Assembly: GCA_030695565.1 (NCBI GenBank)
Contig: JAUYRZ010000047.1
Location: 1-64,000, forward strand
Reading direction: 5' to 3'
Origin: Archangium sp.
GTDB taxonomy: Bacteria; Myxococcota; Myxococcia; Myxococcales; Myxococcaceae
DNA: 64,000 nucleotides
Part shown: positions 51,834 through 61,682 of the stretch, in pieces
Position numbering within the stretch: position 1 is the first letter of the stretch
Layout of the letters: every line of letters starts with the position of its first letter
Made by a program: the position numbers and the translations under genes
The notes under the pieces: model-generated
What the model was told of the DNA's origin: nothing
Database searches by the model: none
The model's input: the letters and a program-made list of their open reading frames with translations, nothing else

Positions 51834-53036
51834 TCAGGGCTCGAAGCTCGATGGCTGCGGCAGCTCGACAAAGAAACAGTTGCCGCCGTCAATCCCGGGT
51901 TCCACCCCGATGGTGCCGCCATGCGCCTCGATCGTCATGCGGCAAAAGCTCAGGCCCAGGCCATGGCTGCGGTGGTGCTCCGAGCTGGTCGAGGTCTGGG
52001 TCTCGAAGGCGCGGAAGATCTGCCCTCTCTGCTCGGGAGGAATGACCTCGCCCCGGTCGCGCACCTCGATGCGAACGACGGCCCCCTCCGTCTTGAGCGC
52101 CACCGCGATGGGTCGATTCGCAGGACCGTGGTGCATGGCGTTGGTGATGAGGTTCTCGAGCACCCTCTTGGCCAGGTCAGGGTCGACGTCCATCGGGCAA
52201 GGGTTGGTGGGCAGGTCGAGCGTCAGCCGTTGCCCGCGGGCTCTGCCGTGGCGCTCCAGACGCCGGACCGCCTCGCCCACCAGCCTCCTTCCGTCCAGTT
52301 TCAGGCGGCGCAAGCGCAGGCTGCCCATGCCCTGGAGGCACAGATCGAGGACGTCGGTCATCATCCGTCGCGCCCGGTCAGCCTCGTCTTGCATTTCCTC
52401 GAGGTCGAGCTGGACTTGTGGATCGGGGTGTCGAATCGACGCAGCGAGGAGCGTGATGGACGTCAACGGCCCCCGCAGGTCGTGGATGAGCATCGAGGCG
52501 AGCAGCTCTTTCGCCTTCTGCTGTTGCTGCTGCGCGGCCAGTGCCTCCTCGAGGAGGATCATCCGCCGCCTGATCTCGAGCTCCGACTCGACTTGCCGCG
52601 CGAGCGCCTCGAGCGCCGCGCGCTCCGCGGCTGAGATGGTGCGCGGTGTGCGGTCGATGAGACACAGCGTGCCCAGCCCGTGCCCGTCACTGCTGTGAAT
52701 GGGGACCCCACAATAGAAGCGCACGAACGGCGCGCTCGTCACCAGGGGGTTGGCGAGAAACCGGGCGTCGAGCGTCGTGTCTTCCACCACGAGGGTCTCG
52801 TCGGCCCGAATGGCGTGCTCGCAGAACGCGTGCTCGCGGGGCGCTTGCGTCAGGTCCAGGCCATGGTTCGACTTGAACCACTGCCGGGTTTCATCGACCA
52901 GCGAGACCAGGGCAATCGGCGTGGAGAAGATGGCCGCCGCCAGGCGGGTGATGTTGTCGAAGACCTCCTCAGCCGGGGTGTCGATCACCCGGTAGTCGGC
53001 CAGTGCTCGCAAGCGTCGTGCGTCGTCGAAGTTCAT
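51834..53036 (-). CDS. GAF-domain sensor histidine kinase
   Basis: 400 residues, soluble. The GAF domain is at ~20-165: AEEVFDNITRLAAAIFSTPIALVSLVDETRQWFKS and the signature EHAFCEHAIR and FYCGVPIHSSDGHGLGTLC, of the type common in cyanobacterial and myxobacterial kinases. His185 is in SMLIHDLRGPLTSI. The HATPase_c domain has NLITNAMHHGP, DRGEVIPPEQRGQIFRAFE and HGLGLSFCRM. It has no receiver; a partner regulator is not adjacent. The upstream sequence GGGGGGGCG directly before ATG 53036 could act as ribosome site. Confidence 0.92.
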   Translation of the reverse strand: MNFDDARRLRALADYRVIDTPAEEVFDNITRLAAAIFSTPIALVSLVDETRQWFKSNHGLDLTQAPREHAFCEHAIRADETLVVEDTTLDARFLANPLVTSAPFVRFYCGVPIHSSDGHGLGTLCLIDRTPRTISAAERAALEALARQVESELEIRRRMILLEEALAAQQQQQKAKELLASMLIHDLRGPLTSITLLAASIRHPDPQVQLDLEEMQDEADRARRMMTDVLDLCLQGMGSLRLRRLKLDGRRLVGEAVRRLERHGRARGQRLTLDLPTNPCPMDVDPDLAKRVLENLITNAMHHGPANRPIAVALKTEGAVVRIEVRDRGEVIPPEQRGQIFRAFETQTSTSSEHHRSHGLGLSFCRMTIEAHGGTIGVEPGIDGGNCFFVELPQPSSFEP

Positions 53037-53311
53037 CGCCCCCCCCTAAACCAGCATGCGAACGGTAGCCGGTGAGGTGGTGCTTGGCCAGACAGGGCTC
53101 GAAGGCGGCGAGGTTCAACGGCGCTTCGAGAGCGATCGTCTGATGGCGCAGCCCCCGGCACCTCGCGATGGTCTGTATCGGCATCGTTTGGCAGGTTCGG
53201 GGTGATCGCCTCCTGGTGTTGCCACGGCTGTGGTTCGCCGTGATCGAACGCGGTCAAGAGGGACAGTGGTTCTTGCGCTCGCGGCCAGGCCCGCTGAGGC
53301 ATGCTGTGCGC

Positions 53312-54088
53312 ATGTCAGCTCGCCTGCTTGCCGTGATCAACGCGCTCGTGGCCATCGGGGTGATCGCCTGGAACGGCTGGACAGGCGCGAAGGGCCTCGC
53401 GGGCAACACGGTCGGTGGGCTGAGCGATCGCTACGACACGCTCTTCACCCCAGCCGGCTACGCGTTCTCGATCTGGGGGATCATCTTTCTGGGGCTGATC
53501 CTCAACGCGGGCTACCAGCTGTGGCTTGCCTTCACCTCGCAGGAGCCCGACTTCTTCCGCCGCCTCGGGCCGTGGTTGATCCTCACCAACCTTTGCAACG
53601 GGTTGTGGATCTGGCTGTGGCTCACCGAGCAGACGGCGGCGAGCGTGCTGACCCTCGCGGCGATGTTCGTCTTCATTCAGCTCGCCATGGTGCGGCTCGA
53701 CATGGAGCTCTGGGACGCGCCGCTTCGGGTGATCGCCCTGGTGTGGTGGCCAATCGTCGTCTACGCCGGGTGGATCACCGTGGCGGTGCTGGCGAACCTC
53801 GCGTCCTATCTGGCCAAAGAGGGCGTGGTGCCGGGCACGTCGGCGCCGTGGGCGATCGGCATGATTGCATTGGCGACGCTGGTGAACCTGGGGCTGATCT
53901 GGAAGCGCAACCTGCGCGAGCACGCCGGGGTCGCCGTGTGGGCGTTCATCGCGATCGCGGTCAAACAATGGGGCGAGGTGCCTTCCGTGCAGTGGACCGC
54001 GGTCGGGTGCGCCGCGCTCCTCTCGGGTGTGATCAGCGCGCACGCGTTTCGCAACCGCGCCACGCTCCCGTTCGTTCGGCGCTCATGA
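53312..54088 (+). CDS. TspO/MBR-related tryptophan-rich membrane protein
   Basis: 258 residues from ATG 53312; the frame extends upstream but the start is where the hydrophobic part begins. About seven to eight membrane segments. TPAGYAFSIWGIIFLGLIL is the TspO family signature, followed by Trp-rich GLWIWLWLTEQTAAS, VIALVWWPIVVYAGWITVAV and AVWAFIAIAVKQWGE. The usual TspO is ~160 residues with five helices; this longer form belongs to a group often annotated TspO/MBR-related. TspO binds porphyrins and cholesterol; the ligand is unknown here. Confidence 0.78.
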   Translation: MSARLLAVINALVAIGVIAWNGWTGAKGLAGNTVGGLSDRYDTLFTPAGYAFSIWGIIFLGLILNAGYQLWLAFTSQEPDFFRRLGPWLILTNLCNGLWIWLWLTEQTAASVLTLAAMFVFIQLAMVRLDMELWDAPLRVIALVWWPIVVYAGWITVAVLANLASYLAKEGVVPGTSAPWAIGMIALATLVNLGLIWKRNLREHAGVAVWAFIAIAVKQWGEVPSVQWTAVGCAALLSGVISAHAFRNRATLPFVRRS

Positions 54089-54255
54089 CGCCTCCACCGC
54101 TTGCCCAGCCAAAAAGGAGAGGTGCGGCCCCGCGCCTCCCTCCCCCGAACGCGGAGCGGCTCCGCATTGCAGGGCCAGGGACGATAGGTAATAGAATCTC
54201 TTACCGTCGCGTAATGCTCCCCCGCTGAACCCTGATGCGGGGGTTGGAGAACGTC

Positions 54256-54777
54256 ATGCCGCCAAAAGACCTCTCGCTTCTGCCGATCCCCCTCGAGCGC
54301 GACGTCTTCATGCGCACCCTCATCCGCGAACTCTCCGGGACACTCCAGGATGTCATCGGCGTGAAAGAGGCCTCTGGCTTCATCAGCGTGGTCGGTCAGA
54401 GGGTGGGTGACGCAATCAATGGCGAGTATCGCCAGGCGCTGGGGGTCTCTCATTTGTCGCGCGAAGAGGTCGCCAGCGTGCTGGTGGATCTCAAGCGCCG
54501 CATTCAGGGCGACTTCTACGTCGTCGAGGAAACGGACGAGAAGATCGTCTTCGGAAATCGAAGGTGCCCCTTTGGGGAGAAGGTCCTTGGTCGCCCCGCC
54601 TTGTGCATGATGACCTCCAACGTCTTTGGAAGCATCGCCGCTGAGAACCTGGGCTATGCCAAGGTCGAATTGAACGAGACCATCGCCACCGGTTCGCCTG
54701 GTTGTCTCGTCACCGTCTACATCAAGCAGACGGGCGCGTCGGAGGCCGCATCAGGGCGTGAATACGTGAAGGCGTGA
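54256..54777 (+). CDS. Sensor protein with a MetOD1-like (methanogen output) domain
   Basis: 173 residues from ATG 54256 (GGAG ideally spaced; ATG 54235 adds seven residues). The C-terminal half, [40 protein letters not shown], and [11 protein letters not shown], matches the methanogen output domain 1/V4R-like pattern with three conserved Cys that could bind a metal, cluster or ligand. The N-terminal half is helical ([36 protein letters not shown]). Its GTGA overlap with the hybrid kinase means the two are made together and the pair is probably a sensor-kinase system. Confidence 0.75.
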   Translation: MPPKDLSLLPIPLERDVFMRTLIRELSGTLQDVIGVKEASGFISVVGQRVGDAINGEYRQALGVSHLSREEVASVLVDLKRRIQGDFYVVEETDEKIVFGNRRCPFGEKVLGRPALCMMTSNVFGSIAAENLGYAKVELNETIATGSPGCLVTVYIKQTGASEAASGREYVKA

Positions 54778-56441
54778 GGGCGATGAACGATGCTTTTTCG
54801 CAGTTTCTGCATGTCTTGCCAGAGCCCTCCGCGCTGGTCAGAGGCAGTGGCGAGATCGTCAAGGTCAACTCGGCCCTGGCAGAGCTCCTCGGGGTGGCCC
54901 CCGCGTCGCTGGCTGGTGGGTCGTTGACCGAGTTCGTGACCGACGGGCCGGCTCGCGTCACGGATTATTTGAGGCTCTGTTCGCGGAGCCGACAGCTGGT
55001 GCCGGGCGCGTTCAACTGGAGACGCCCGGGCGGCGCGCCCGTGGAGACGCGTTGTGATGGGACGGTGCTGGTTCCTGCGGCCCCCACCGAACCTGCGCTG
55101 CTCTTCATTTGCTGCCGGCCCAAAGCGGAGGCCACCGATCATTTCGGGCTCCTGAATCAGAAGATCGAGGCGCTGTCCCACGAGATCATCGAGCGCAGAA
55201 AGCTGCAGCAACAGCGCGACGAGTTGTTCCAGAGCGAAAAAGCGGCACGGCTCGACGCAGAGAAGAACAGCCGGATGAAGGATGAGTTCCTGGCCACCTT
55301 GTCGCACGAGCTGCGCACGCCGCTCAATTCGATCATGGGCTGGTCTCAGATCTTGAAGCGGGTGCGAGACCCAGAGACGGTCGATAAGGGGATCGCTGTC
55401 ATCGAACGCAACGCCCAGTTGCAAAAGCAACTCATCGAAGACCTGCTCGACATGAGCCGCATCATCTCAGGCAAGGTTCGCCTCGATGTGCAGTTGGTCG
55501 ACCTCGCGGCCGTCATCGAGGCCGCGCTCCAGTCCGTGCAGCCCGCCGCCGACGCCAAGAACATCCGGTTGCAGCCCACCCTCGACCGAATGACCAACCC
55601 CGTCAAAGGTGACCCCAGCCGACTCCAGCAGATCGTGTGGAACCTGGTGTCCAACGCCATCAAGTTCACGCCGAAGGGCGGGCGCGTCCAGGTGGTGCTG
55701 GAGCGGGTCAATTCTCACGTCGAGATCTCCGTCAGCGACACCGGCGAGGGGATCAAGCCTGAGTTTCTGCCCCACGTGTTCGATCGCTTCCGTCAGGCCG
55801 ACGAATCGACCACCCGCCGGCACGGTGGGTTGGGGTTGGGCCTGTCGATCGTGAAGCAGTTGACGGAACTTCACGGCGGCTCTGTCCGCGCGGCGAGCCC
55901 GGGCGAACGACAGGGCGCCACCTTCGTCGTCATGCTGCCGGTGCTGGTCTTACACGCAGAGCCGCAGGGCCCAGAGCGCCCCCCCGTGGAGCATCCCGCC
56001 CTGCCCCGCGCGAACGGCGGCTTTCTCGAGGGGGTGTCGCTCCAGGGCGTCTCCGTCCTGGTCGTCGACGACGAGCCTGATGCCCGCGACCTGGTGAAAC
56101 GATTCCTCGAAGGCTGCGAGGCGACCGTCATCACCGCCGGATCAGCCGCGGAAGGGCTCGATGCGCTGACGCGACATCGCCCCCAGGTGATCGTCAGCGA
56201 CATCGGAATGCCGGGCGTCGATGGCTACCAGTTCATCAAGAACGTGCGTTCACTCCCGAAAGATCGGGGGGCCCGTACGCCCGCGCTCGCGCTGACTGCT
56301 TTCGCGCGCACCGAAGACCGGACCCGCGCGCTGCACGCGGGGTTCAACCTGCATCTTTCCAAGCCAATCGACGGCCAGGAGCTGGTCGCGATCATCGGCA
56401 GCCTGTCGGGGCGCATCGGCGGTGCCGGAGAAGACGACTAG
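54774..56441 (+). CDS. PAS-containing hybrid histidine kinase coupled to the MetOD1 protein
   Basis: 555 residues; GTG 54774 overlaps the preceding stop (GTGA) and ATG 54783 is an alternative. A PAS-like N-terminus ([21 protein letters not shown]) is followed by a coiled coil ([20 protein letters not shown]). His178 is in [18 protein letters not shown]. HATPase_c has [16 protein letters not shown] and [10 protein letters not shown]. The receiver has Asp476 in [15 protein letters not shown] and a C-terminal Lys in LSKPIDG. No membrane segment. The partner's cysteine-containing domain may supply the input. Confidence 0.92.
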   Translation: MRAMNDAFSQFLHVLPEPSALVRGSGEIVKVNSALAELLGVAPASLAGGSLTEFVTDGPARVTDYLRLCSRSRQLVPGAFNWRRPGGAPVETRCDGTVLVPAAPTEPALLFICCRPKAEATDHFGLLNQKIEALSHEIIERRKLQQQRDELFQSEKAARLDAEKNSRMKDEFLATLSHELRTPLNSIMGWSQILKRVRDPETVDKGIAVIERNAQLQKQLIEDLLDMSRIISGKVRLDVQLVDLAAVIEAALQSVQPAADAKNIRLQPTLDRMTNPVKGDPSRLQQIVWNLVSNAIKFTPKGGRVQVVLERVNSHVEISVSDTGEGIKPEFLPHVFDRFRQADESTTRRHGGLGLGLSIVKQLTELHGGSVRAASPGERQGATFVVMLPVLVLHAEPQGPERPPVEHPALPRANGGFLEGVSLQGVSVLVVDDEPDARDLVKRFLEGCEATVITAGSAAEGLDALTRHRPQVIVSDIGMPGVDGYQFIKNVRSLPKDRGARTPALALTAFARTEDRTRALHAGFNLHLSKPIDGQELVAIIGSLSGRIGGAGEDD

Positions 56442-56503
56442 GGCGCAAGCCGGGGAGTTGACCCTGCCACCTTCGCACCTGACGAACGCCACGCTCGCGC
56501 TCT

Positions 56504-58078
56504 TCAAGGAGCCCTCGGCCCGTTGATGATCACCTCGTCATCACCCACCAACCAGAAGTGCTCTTCGTCGAACGCGGTGAGATCGCGCACGGGCACCTGA
56601 TCCGTGTAGCGAAGTGACCAGGTGCCGTTCCACTGCCGCAGGTACCCGAACACGGTAGAGAGAGAGAAGCGCCCGATGCTGAACGCGCGCACCGTCGTGT
56701 AGTCCGCCATGCTGGGCGGAGCGATGCGTTGCCAGGCGCCTTGCACGCGGCGCAGCACGAGGCCGCGATCTCCGACCGCGACGACCTCCGTCGGTGAGAG
56801 CACCCACACACCGTGCAGCTGACCGTCTTGCAGGCTCGAGGGCAGCACTTCGGCCACCAGGCCTCCGCCTGCTTGCAGCCGGAACACCGCGGGGCGTGCA
56901 GGCGTGCCGGTGGTGCCCCCCACCGCGTACATCGCGTCGGGCGACGAGCCATGCGCGTCGTGCAGCACGAAACCCGCAGGCAACTGGTTGCCAAAGACCT
57001 GCACCTGGCCCACGCCGTCCCACGACGCGCGGCGGCCGTCGCGGAGCACCATTTCGGCGCGCACGCCGCCGTCAGCCGAGGTGAAGCCCGTCATGCCCAC
57101 CACCGGCTCGGGGATCATCTGGCTGGAGGAGCAGCCCGCTGCGCGAGTCGCGGTCGCGAGGCGGCCCACGCCGTTGTTGCCGCCTCCGACGAAGGCGCGA
57201 CCATTCGGATCAGCCCACACCGACTTCATGTTGCTGGGGCAGTTGCTGCTGGAGTCGATCAACCCGGCATCACCATCGACCACCAACAGACGGTTGCCAC
57301 CGGCGACCCAGAGCCGCTCAGGCGCCCACGCGCTGGCGGAGAGATAGTCAGCGGCCCCAGCGTCTCGCAGGCGCAGGAAGCCGGCGTCGGCGCAGCCTTC
57401 ATCGGTGGTGCCGTCACAATCGTCGTCCAGTTCGTTGCAGACCTCGAGACCTGCGGGCGAGGTCAACGAGTCGACGTCATTGCAGTCACCCATGACCAGC
57501 GCACGGCCTGGACCACAGAGCAGCGCTCCGGAGTCAGGCACGCCGAAGCCGTCACCATCGTCATCGAGGAAGGTCAACGTGGTGCAAGGCATCGGGCCGG
57601 CATCCACTTCGCCCGCATCGGGATCACCTGCGTCCATTTCACCTGCGTCCGGCGGCCCCGCATCGAAACCAGCGTCACCGGCTTCTTCCAGCCGCAGCGC
57701 GTCTTCCAGCGTGAGCTCGACCCCTCGCGGCGTGATCAGGTGCACCGACCACACGCCCGGCGAGAGCCCCGCGGGAACGTTGGCGGACACGCGCGTCGAG
57801 TCGACCAACGTGACGTCGATCAACACCCCCCTCAGCTCACCTTGCACCAGCTCGGCGCTCAGCGCGGTGTCGAGCGGCGAACGCTGGGGGCGATCGAAGT
57901 CGAACGTGCCCGCGGGGAGGAAACCTTCTCCGCGCAGCTCGAGCGAACCACCGACTCGAGGATCCAGAACGGTGGGCTCGACCTCGCGCAACTGCGGCTC
58001 CCCGGGCCGGGAGACGCAGCCGGAGATCAGGCCGAAGACGAGCAACGAAAAGAAACGCACCGGGAGAAAGGGTACCAC
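56504..58078 (-). CDS. MopE-like lipoprotein with an IPT-like N-domain and beta-propeller-like C-domain
   Basis: 524 residues, GTG start at 58078. The signal is RFFSLLVFGLISGC with a lipobox Cys at residue 21. N-domain ~30-130 (VGGSLELRGEGFLPAGTFDF) resembles an IPT/TIG fold. A DAG-type linker follows. Residues ~170-235 carry a MopE-type metal-binding motif: DDDGDGFGVP, GDCNDVDSLTSP and CNELDDDCDGTTDEGC, known in myxobacterial and methanotroph surface proteins to bind Ca or Cu. The remaining ~290 residues repeat short strand units (LWVAGGNRLLVVDGD, VWADPNGRAFVGGG, HGVWVLSPTEVVAVGDRGLV), a propeller-like pattern. Confidence 0.85.
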   Translation of the reverse strand: MVPFLPVRFFSLLVFGLISGCVSRPGEPQLREVEPTVLDPRVGGSLELRGEGFLPAGTFDFDRPQRSPLDTALSAELVQGELRGVLIDVTLVDSTRVSANVPAGLSPGVWSVHLITPRGVELTLEDALRLEEAGDAGFDAGPPDAGEMDAGDPDAGEVDAGPMPCTTLTFLDDDGDGFGVPDSGALLCGPGRALVMGDCNDVDSLTSPAGLEVCNELDDDCDGTTDEGCADAGFLRLRDAGAADYLSASAWAPERLWVAGGNRLLVVDGDAGLIDSSSNCPSNMKSVWADPNGRAFVGGGNNGVGRLATATRAAGCSSSQMIPEPVVGMTGFTSADGGVRAEMVLRDGRRASWDGVGQVQVFGNQLPAGFVLHDAHGSSPDAMYAVGGTTGTPARPAVFRLQAGGGLVAEVLPSSLQDGQLHGVWVLSPTEVVAVGDRGLVLRRVQGAWQRIAPPSMADYTTVRAFSIGRFSLSTVFGYLRQWNGTWSLRYTDQVPVRDLTAFDEEHFWLVGDDEVIINGPRAP

Positions 58079-58348
58079 CCCGCCAGTCGGGCTGCTTCTG
58101 CAAGGCCAGAAAACAGGGAGCCTCGGTGACGGTGATCCATCGGGAGCGGATTCAGAAATGGCTCACTGGCCGATTTGCCGAAATTTCAGACAGGGGCGGG
58201 ATGACAGCGCGTGCACATGAGCGTTTGATCGCCTCGCGTCTGCACCCGGGGGTCTTCCATGCTGCAAACCGAATCCGTCGCCGAAGGCAACCGGTCGCGT
58301 CATGCGCGCCGTGCGGTGAAGGCTGATCACCGCGCTGAGGAGAACACC

Positions 58349-58726
58349 ATGGGCGATGACCTCTGCGGCGAGCTGATCAGCGAAGAGTTGCGGACGCTCG
58401 AGTGTGACCTCGAGATCTCCAAGGGACTGGAGGCGCTCGACTCCGCAGGCGTCACGTCGGCGCCGGTGGTCGATGACAACGGTGTGCTCGTCGGCGTGGT
58501 GTTCCTCACCGCGCTCGCCCGGCTGCGTGAAGCAGAAGAACTCGAAGTGGAAGACGCGATGATCACCGACATGGTGACCGTCCCTCAACGCGCGACGGTG
58601 GCCGAGGTGGCGCGTCTGATGGCGCAACACGGTCTGGAGCGCGTGCCGGTGGTGACCGCCGACGGTCACGTGGTGGGCGTGGTGTCGTCGATGGACATCG
58701 TTCGTTGGCTCGCCGACCGGCTGTAA
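58349..58726 (+). CDS. CBS-domain protein
   Basis: 125 residues from ATG 58349 (GAGGAG upstream). Two CBS motifs form one Bateman module: ISKGLEALDSAGVTSAPVVDD and VGVVFLTALARL, then VPQRATVAEVARLMAQHGLERVPVV and VGVVSSMDIVRWL. CBS pairs bind adenosine nucleotides such as AMP or ATP and regulate partner proteins. Here it is a stand-alone sensor with no attached enzyme. A target cannot be inferred. An IR follows the stop. Confidence 0.9.
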   Translation: MGDDLCGELISEELRTLECDLEISKGLEALDSAGVTSAPVVDDNGVLVGVVFLTALARLREAEELEVEDAMITDMVTVPQRATVAEVARLMAQHGLERVPVVTADGHVVGVVSSMDIVRWLADRL

Positions 58727-58756
58727 GAACCGAAGGAAACAGGAACAATCGGTTCT
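58726..58756 (+). terminator. Hairpin after the CBS gene
   Basis: AGAACCGA (58726-58733) and TCGGTTCT (58749-58756) form a perfect eight-base stem around a 15-base loop, beginning on the last base of the CBS stop codon. No U-run follows. Confidence 0.4.
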
Positions 58757-58888
58757 CCACCGAGCGCCCCGAGCCGCTTGCAGTGCGAAGCAGAGGTCAT
58801 CCCCTCTTTGCTCGGGATGCCCAGACCCCTCCGCTTCGTGCGGTCAAAAGCCCGTCGCCTGCTCGCGGGGCGCACGGCTGTCCTTGCG

Positions 58889-61615
58889 TCACTGCCGCCG
58901 GGCAGGGGCGGTCGCCGCTTCTACCGAACGCGTGGCCTCTTCACTGCGCGGCTTGAGTTCACCTACGTCGGCCAGCAACCCCTGCACCCAGGCCGCCACT
59001 TCCGCTTCACTCGCCGGAGTGACGCCCGCCGCCCGGGTCAACTCCACGGAGAACGCTTCAGCGGAAGCAGGGCGCTGCGCCTTGTCCAACGCGAAGCCGC
59101 GGTCGAAGGCCTCGTCGAGCGCCGCGGGAACGCCGGCACGCACCTTCGAGACCTTCTCCGGCCGCGGCCCCACGTACGGCCCTTCGGGGAACGCACGCGC
59201 CAGGGTGAGCAGCTCGTAGAGACTCGCGGTGGCCGAGTAGATGTCGGAGCGGCAGTCGACCAGCTCTCCTGCCGCCTGCTCCGGTGACATGTACGGCAAG
59301 GTGCCGCGCGCGATGCCCGTCTGGGTGCGGAACAGACGGGTGTTCGCCAGCACCAGGCCGAAGTCGACCAGCTTCGCTTCGCCGGTCTTCGCCACCAACA
59401 CGTTGGCTGGCGTCACGTCGCGATGCACCACGCCCATCGGCTTTCCCTGCGCGTCTTTCACGGTGTGCGCGTGTTCGAGCGCGCTGAGCAGGGCCTGGCT
59501 CAGCTGCAACCAGATCGGCAACGGCACGTGCGCGCTGCGCTTTCGACTGGCCGCCATCAATGAGCGCAGGGGCGGCCCGTCGACGAACTCCATGGCGATG
59601 AAGTGTTGCCCCTGCTCGAGACCGACCTCGAACACCTGCGCCACGTTGCGATGCGAGAGCCGCGCGGCGATGCGCGCTTCATCGAGCAGTGACGCCGCGT
59701 GTTGCGGATCCTCCGCGAGCTCGGGCAGCAACCGCTTGAGCGCCACCTTGCGCTCGAACCCACCGGGCCCCAGCTGCCAGGCGATGAACACCTCGGCCAT
59801 GCCACCGGTGGCCAGCCGGCGCTCCACCCGGTAGCGGCCGATGTTGGTCACCACGTCGCCGCGCTCGAGCGCCAGGCCCAGCTGCGAGGCGAGCGCCTCG
59901 AGGAACATCTGATCCTCCGCGCGGAAGGAGAACCCCGAAGGCCGCCGGCCCAACCCGAAGAAACCCACCGCCACGCCGTGCGCGCGCACCGGAGCCGAGA
60001 GCGCCAGCCCCAACGACCAGAGCGTCTGCTGCGCGAGCGGCACCAGCGGGTGCACCGAGAGCCCCGCCACCCCGCCCGCCTTCTCCAGCAACACCAGCGC
60101 CGAACCTTCTCGCGCCAGGGTGGTCAACGGCGGCGTCACGCCCGAGGCCCGCGACAGATGGAGGCTCTTGCCGGTGGCATCGAGTTGCCAGAACGCGACC
60201 GCTTCTCCGCCGAGCACCCGGGCGGCCTCGACGATGGCGGCCAGCGCTTCGCCCTGCGACTTCTGCTGCACGGCGTCGACCACCGAACGCAGCACCGCCG
60301 CGGTCTGCATCAGGTTGGCCTGCTCTTCGGAGAAGAAGCGATCGATGCGCCCCCGCAACCGCCGGTACACCGGGCCCACCGAGATGGAGAGCGAAGCGGT
60401 CACCAGCACCAGCGCCTCCGATGACTGCGTGAGGCCGAAGCGGTTGAGCACCAGCGGCAGCGCCAGCAAGGTGAAGCCGAACACCAGCCCGAGCCCTCCG
60501 ACGGTGATGACGTAGCCGACCACCGAGGTGGCGTAGCGATCGATGGCCAGCGGGTTGTGGCGCACCAGCACCACCGCGGTCAGCACGGCGAAGATGAGCA
60601 CCGCGGTGGAGGAGAACTCCATCACCACGCTGCCGTCGAGCTTGAGCGCGCGGTTGATGCCTGAGAGCACCACCGGCGCGAACAGGCCCAGACCCGAAGC
60701 GAGCACCAGCGTGCGGTAGAGCGCGGCGAGGCGCGGCTCACCCCTCTTGCGCGCCCGGCGTGCGTGTACGGCCTGACCCACCACCAGCACCAGCGAAGCG
60801 AGCGCAGCCCACGCGCGGGTGGCCAGCTCGAACGGCAACGAGGGTGACTCCGAGCCCAGCACCACGGCGCGGAACAGGTGACTGAGCGCGAAGAGCACCG
60901 CCAGGCCCGCCACCGCCACCAGCGCCGCACGCGGCACGGCGAGCGGGCGGGGAAAGACCGAGAGCAGCAGGAGCCCCACGCCGGGAGTGAGGGCCAGCAG
61001 CGAGTAGATGATGAGGTACAGCACGTTGCTCTGCTCGATGAAGCCGGCGGTCATCATGGTGAGGTGACCCACGCCGAAGAGGAAGAGCAGGAACAGCCAG
61101 TTCACCGCGCCCCCGGGCCGCAGCAGGAACGCGCCCAGGGCGATCAGCAACAACAACGCGCCGGTCATCAACCGGGTGACGTAGGCGAAGCCCAGCCCCG
61201 CACTGGGAGCGCGCGTCGGCGCAGAGGCTTCGAAGCGCACGCCCGCGTGCAGGAAGGTGCCGCGCACGAGGCCCGGCGCGACCGCGACCCGGTGTGTCCA
61301 GAAGTTCTGGGTGTTCACCGGCTCCCCGTTGAGCGTCTCGATGGCGTCGCCGGGATGCACGGTGGGCCAGCGGGTCGCGTCGAACGCGGCCACCAGGGCG
61401 ACGCGCTGGGCGTTGCGTTGAATGTCGAGGCCGATGTCGGGTGCGTTCATCTCGGCGCGCACCACGCGCCACTGCAGCCAGGTCGAGACGGGCGCGATGG
61501 CGGCGAGCAGCACGAAGAGCCACAGGCCCCGGGTGCCTCGCAGACGACCGAGCAGAGTGGCGGTCTCGAGCGAGACGCTGGCAGACGACGAAGTGAGGGG
61601 GTCCGGCACGCGCAT
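58889..61615 (-). CDS. Membrane Ser/Thr protein kinase with PDZ, multi-helix and GAF domains
   Basis: 908 residues from ATG 61615. After one membrane helix (~30-50), a PDZ-like segment (~75-130; HPGDAIETLNGEPV) precedes about eight membrane helices (~145-400). A GAF-like domain (~450-570: GEALAAIVEAARVLGGEAVAFWQLD; SAPVRAHGVAVGFFGLGRR) leads to a complete kinase at ~593-850: ATGGMAEVFIAW, VALKRLLPE, VVHRDVTPANVLV (catalytic Asp about 727), LVDFGLVL and PYMSPEQAAGE. Most bacterial kinases have the kinase domain at the N-terminus; here it is C-terminal after an unusual membrane sensor. No substrate is visible nearby. Confidence 0.88.
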   Translation of the reverse strand: MRVPDPLTSSSASVSLETATLLGRLRGTRGLWLFVLLAAIAPVSTWLQWRVVRAEMNAPDIGLDIQRNAQRVALVAAFDATRWPTVHPGDAIETLNGEPVNTQNFWTHRVAVAPGLVRGTFLHAGVRFEASAPTRAPSAGLGFAYVTRLMTGALLLLIALGAFLLRPGGAVNWLFLLFLFGVGHLTMMTAGFIEQSNVLYLIIYSLLALTPGVGLLLLSVFPRPLAVPRAALVAVAGLAVLFALSHLFRAVVLGSESPSLPFELATRAWAALASLVLVVGQAVHARRARKRGEPRLAALYRTLVLASGLGLFAPVVLSGINRALKLDGSVVMEFSSTAVLIFAVLTAVVLVRHNPLAIDRYATSVVGYVITVGGLGLVFGFTLLALPLVLNRFGLTQSSEALVLVTASLSISVGPVYRRLRGRIDRFFSEEQANLMQTAAVLRSVVDAVQQKSQGEALAAIVEAARVLGGEAVAFWQLDATGKSLHLSRASGVTPPLTTLAREGSALVLLEKAGGVAGLSVHPLVPLAQQTLWSLGLALSAPVRAHGVAVGFFGLGRRPSGFSFRAEDQMFLEALASQLGLALERGDVVTNIGRYRVERRLATGGMAEVFIAWQLGPGGFERKVALKRLLPELAEDPQHAASLLDEARIAARLSHRNVAQVFEVGLEQGQHFIAMEFVDGPPLRSLMAASRKRSAHVPLPIWLQLSQALLSALEHAHTVKDAQGKPMGVVHRDVTPANVLVAKTGEAKLVDFGLVLANTRLFRTQTGIARGTLPYMSPEQAAGELVDCRSDIYSATASLYELLTLARAFPEGPYVGPRPEKVSKVRAGVPAALDEAFDRGFALDKAQRPASAEAFSVELTRAAGVTPASEAEVAAWVQGLLADVGELKPRSEEATRSVEAATAPARRQ

Positions 61616-61682
61616 GCAGTGTGACAGGTATCTGGTTGGTCGTTCGGTCGCGAGGCGGCAGTGGGCGGGGTACAGTTGACCC

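Noticed and set aside
56813-58129. 438-residue plus-strand frame
   Set aside because: Antisense to the MopE-like lipoprotein; no ribosome site, no domain.
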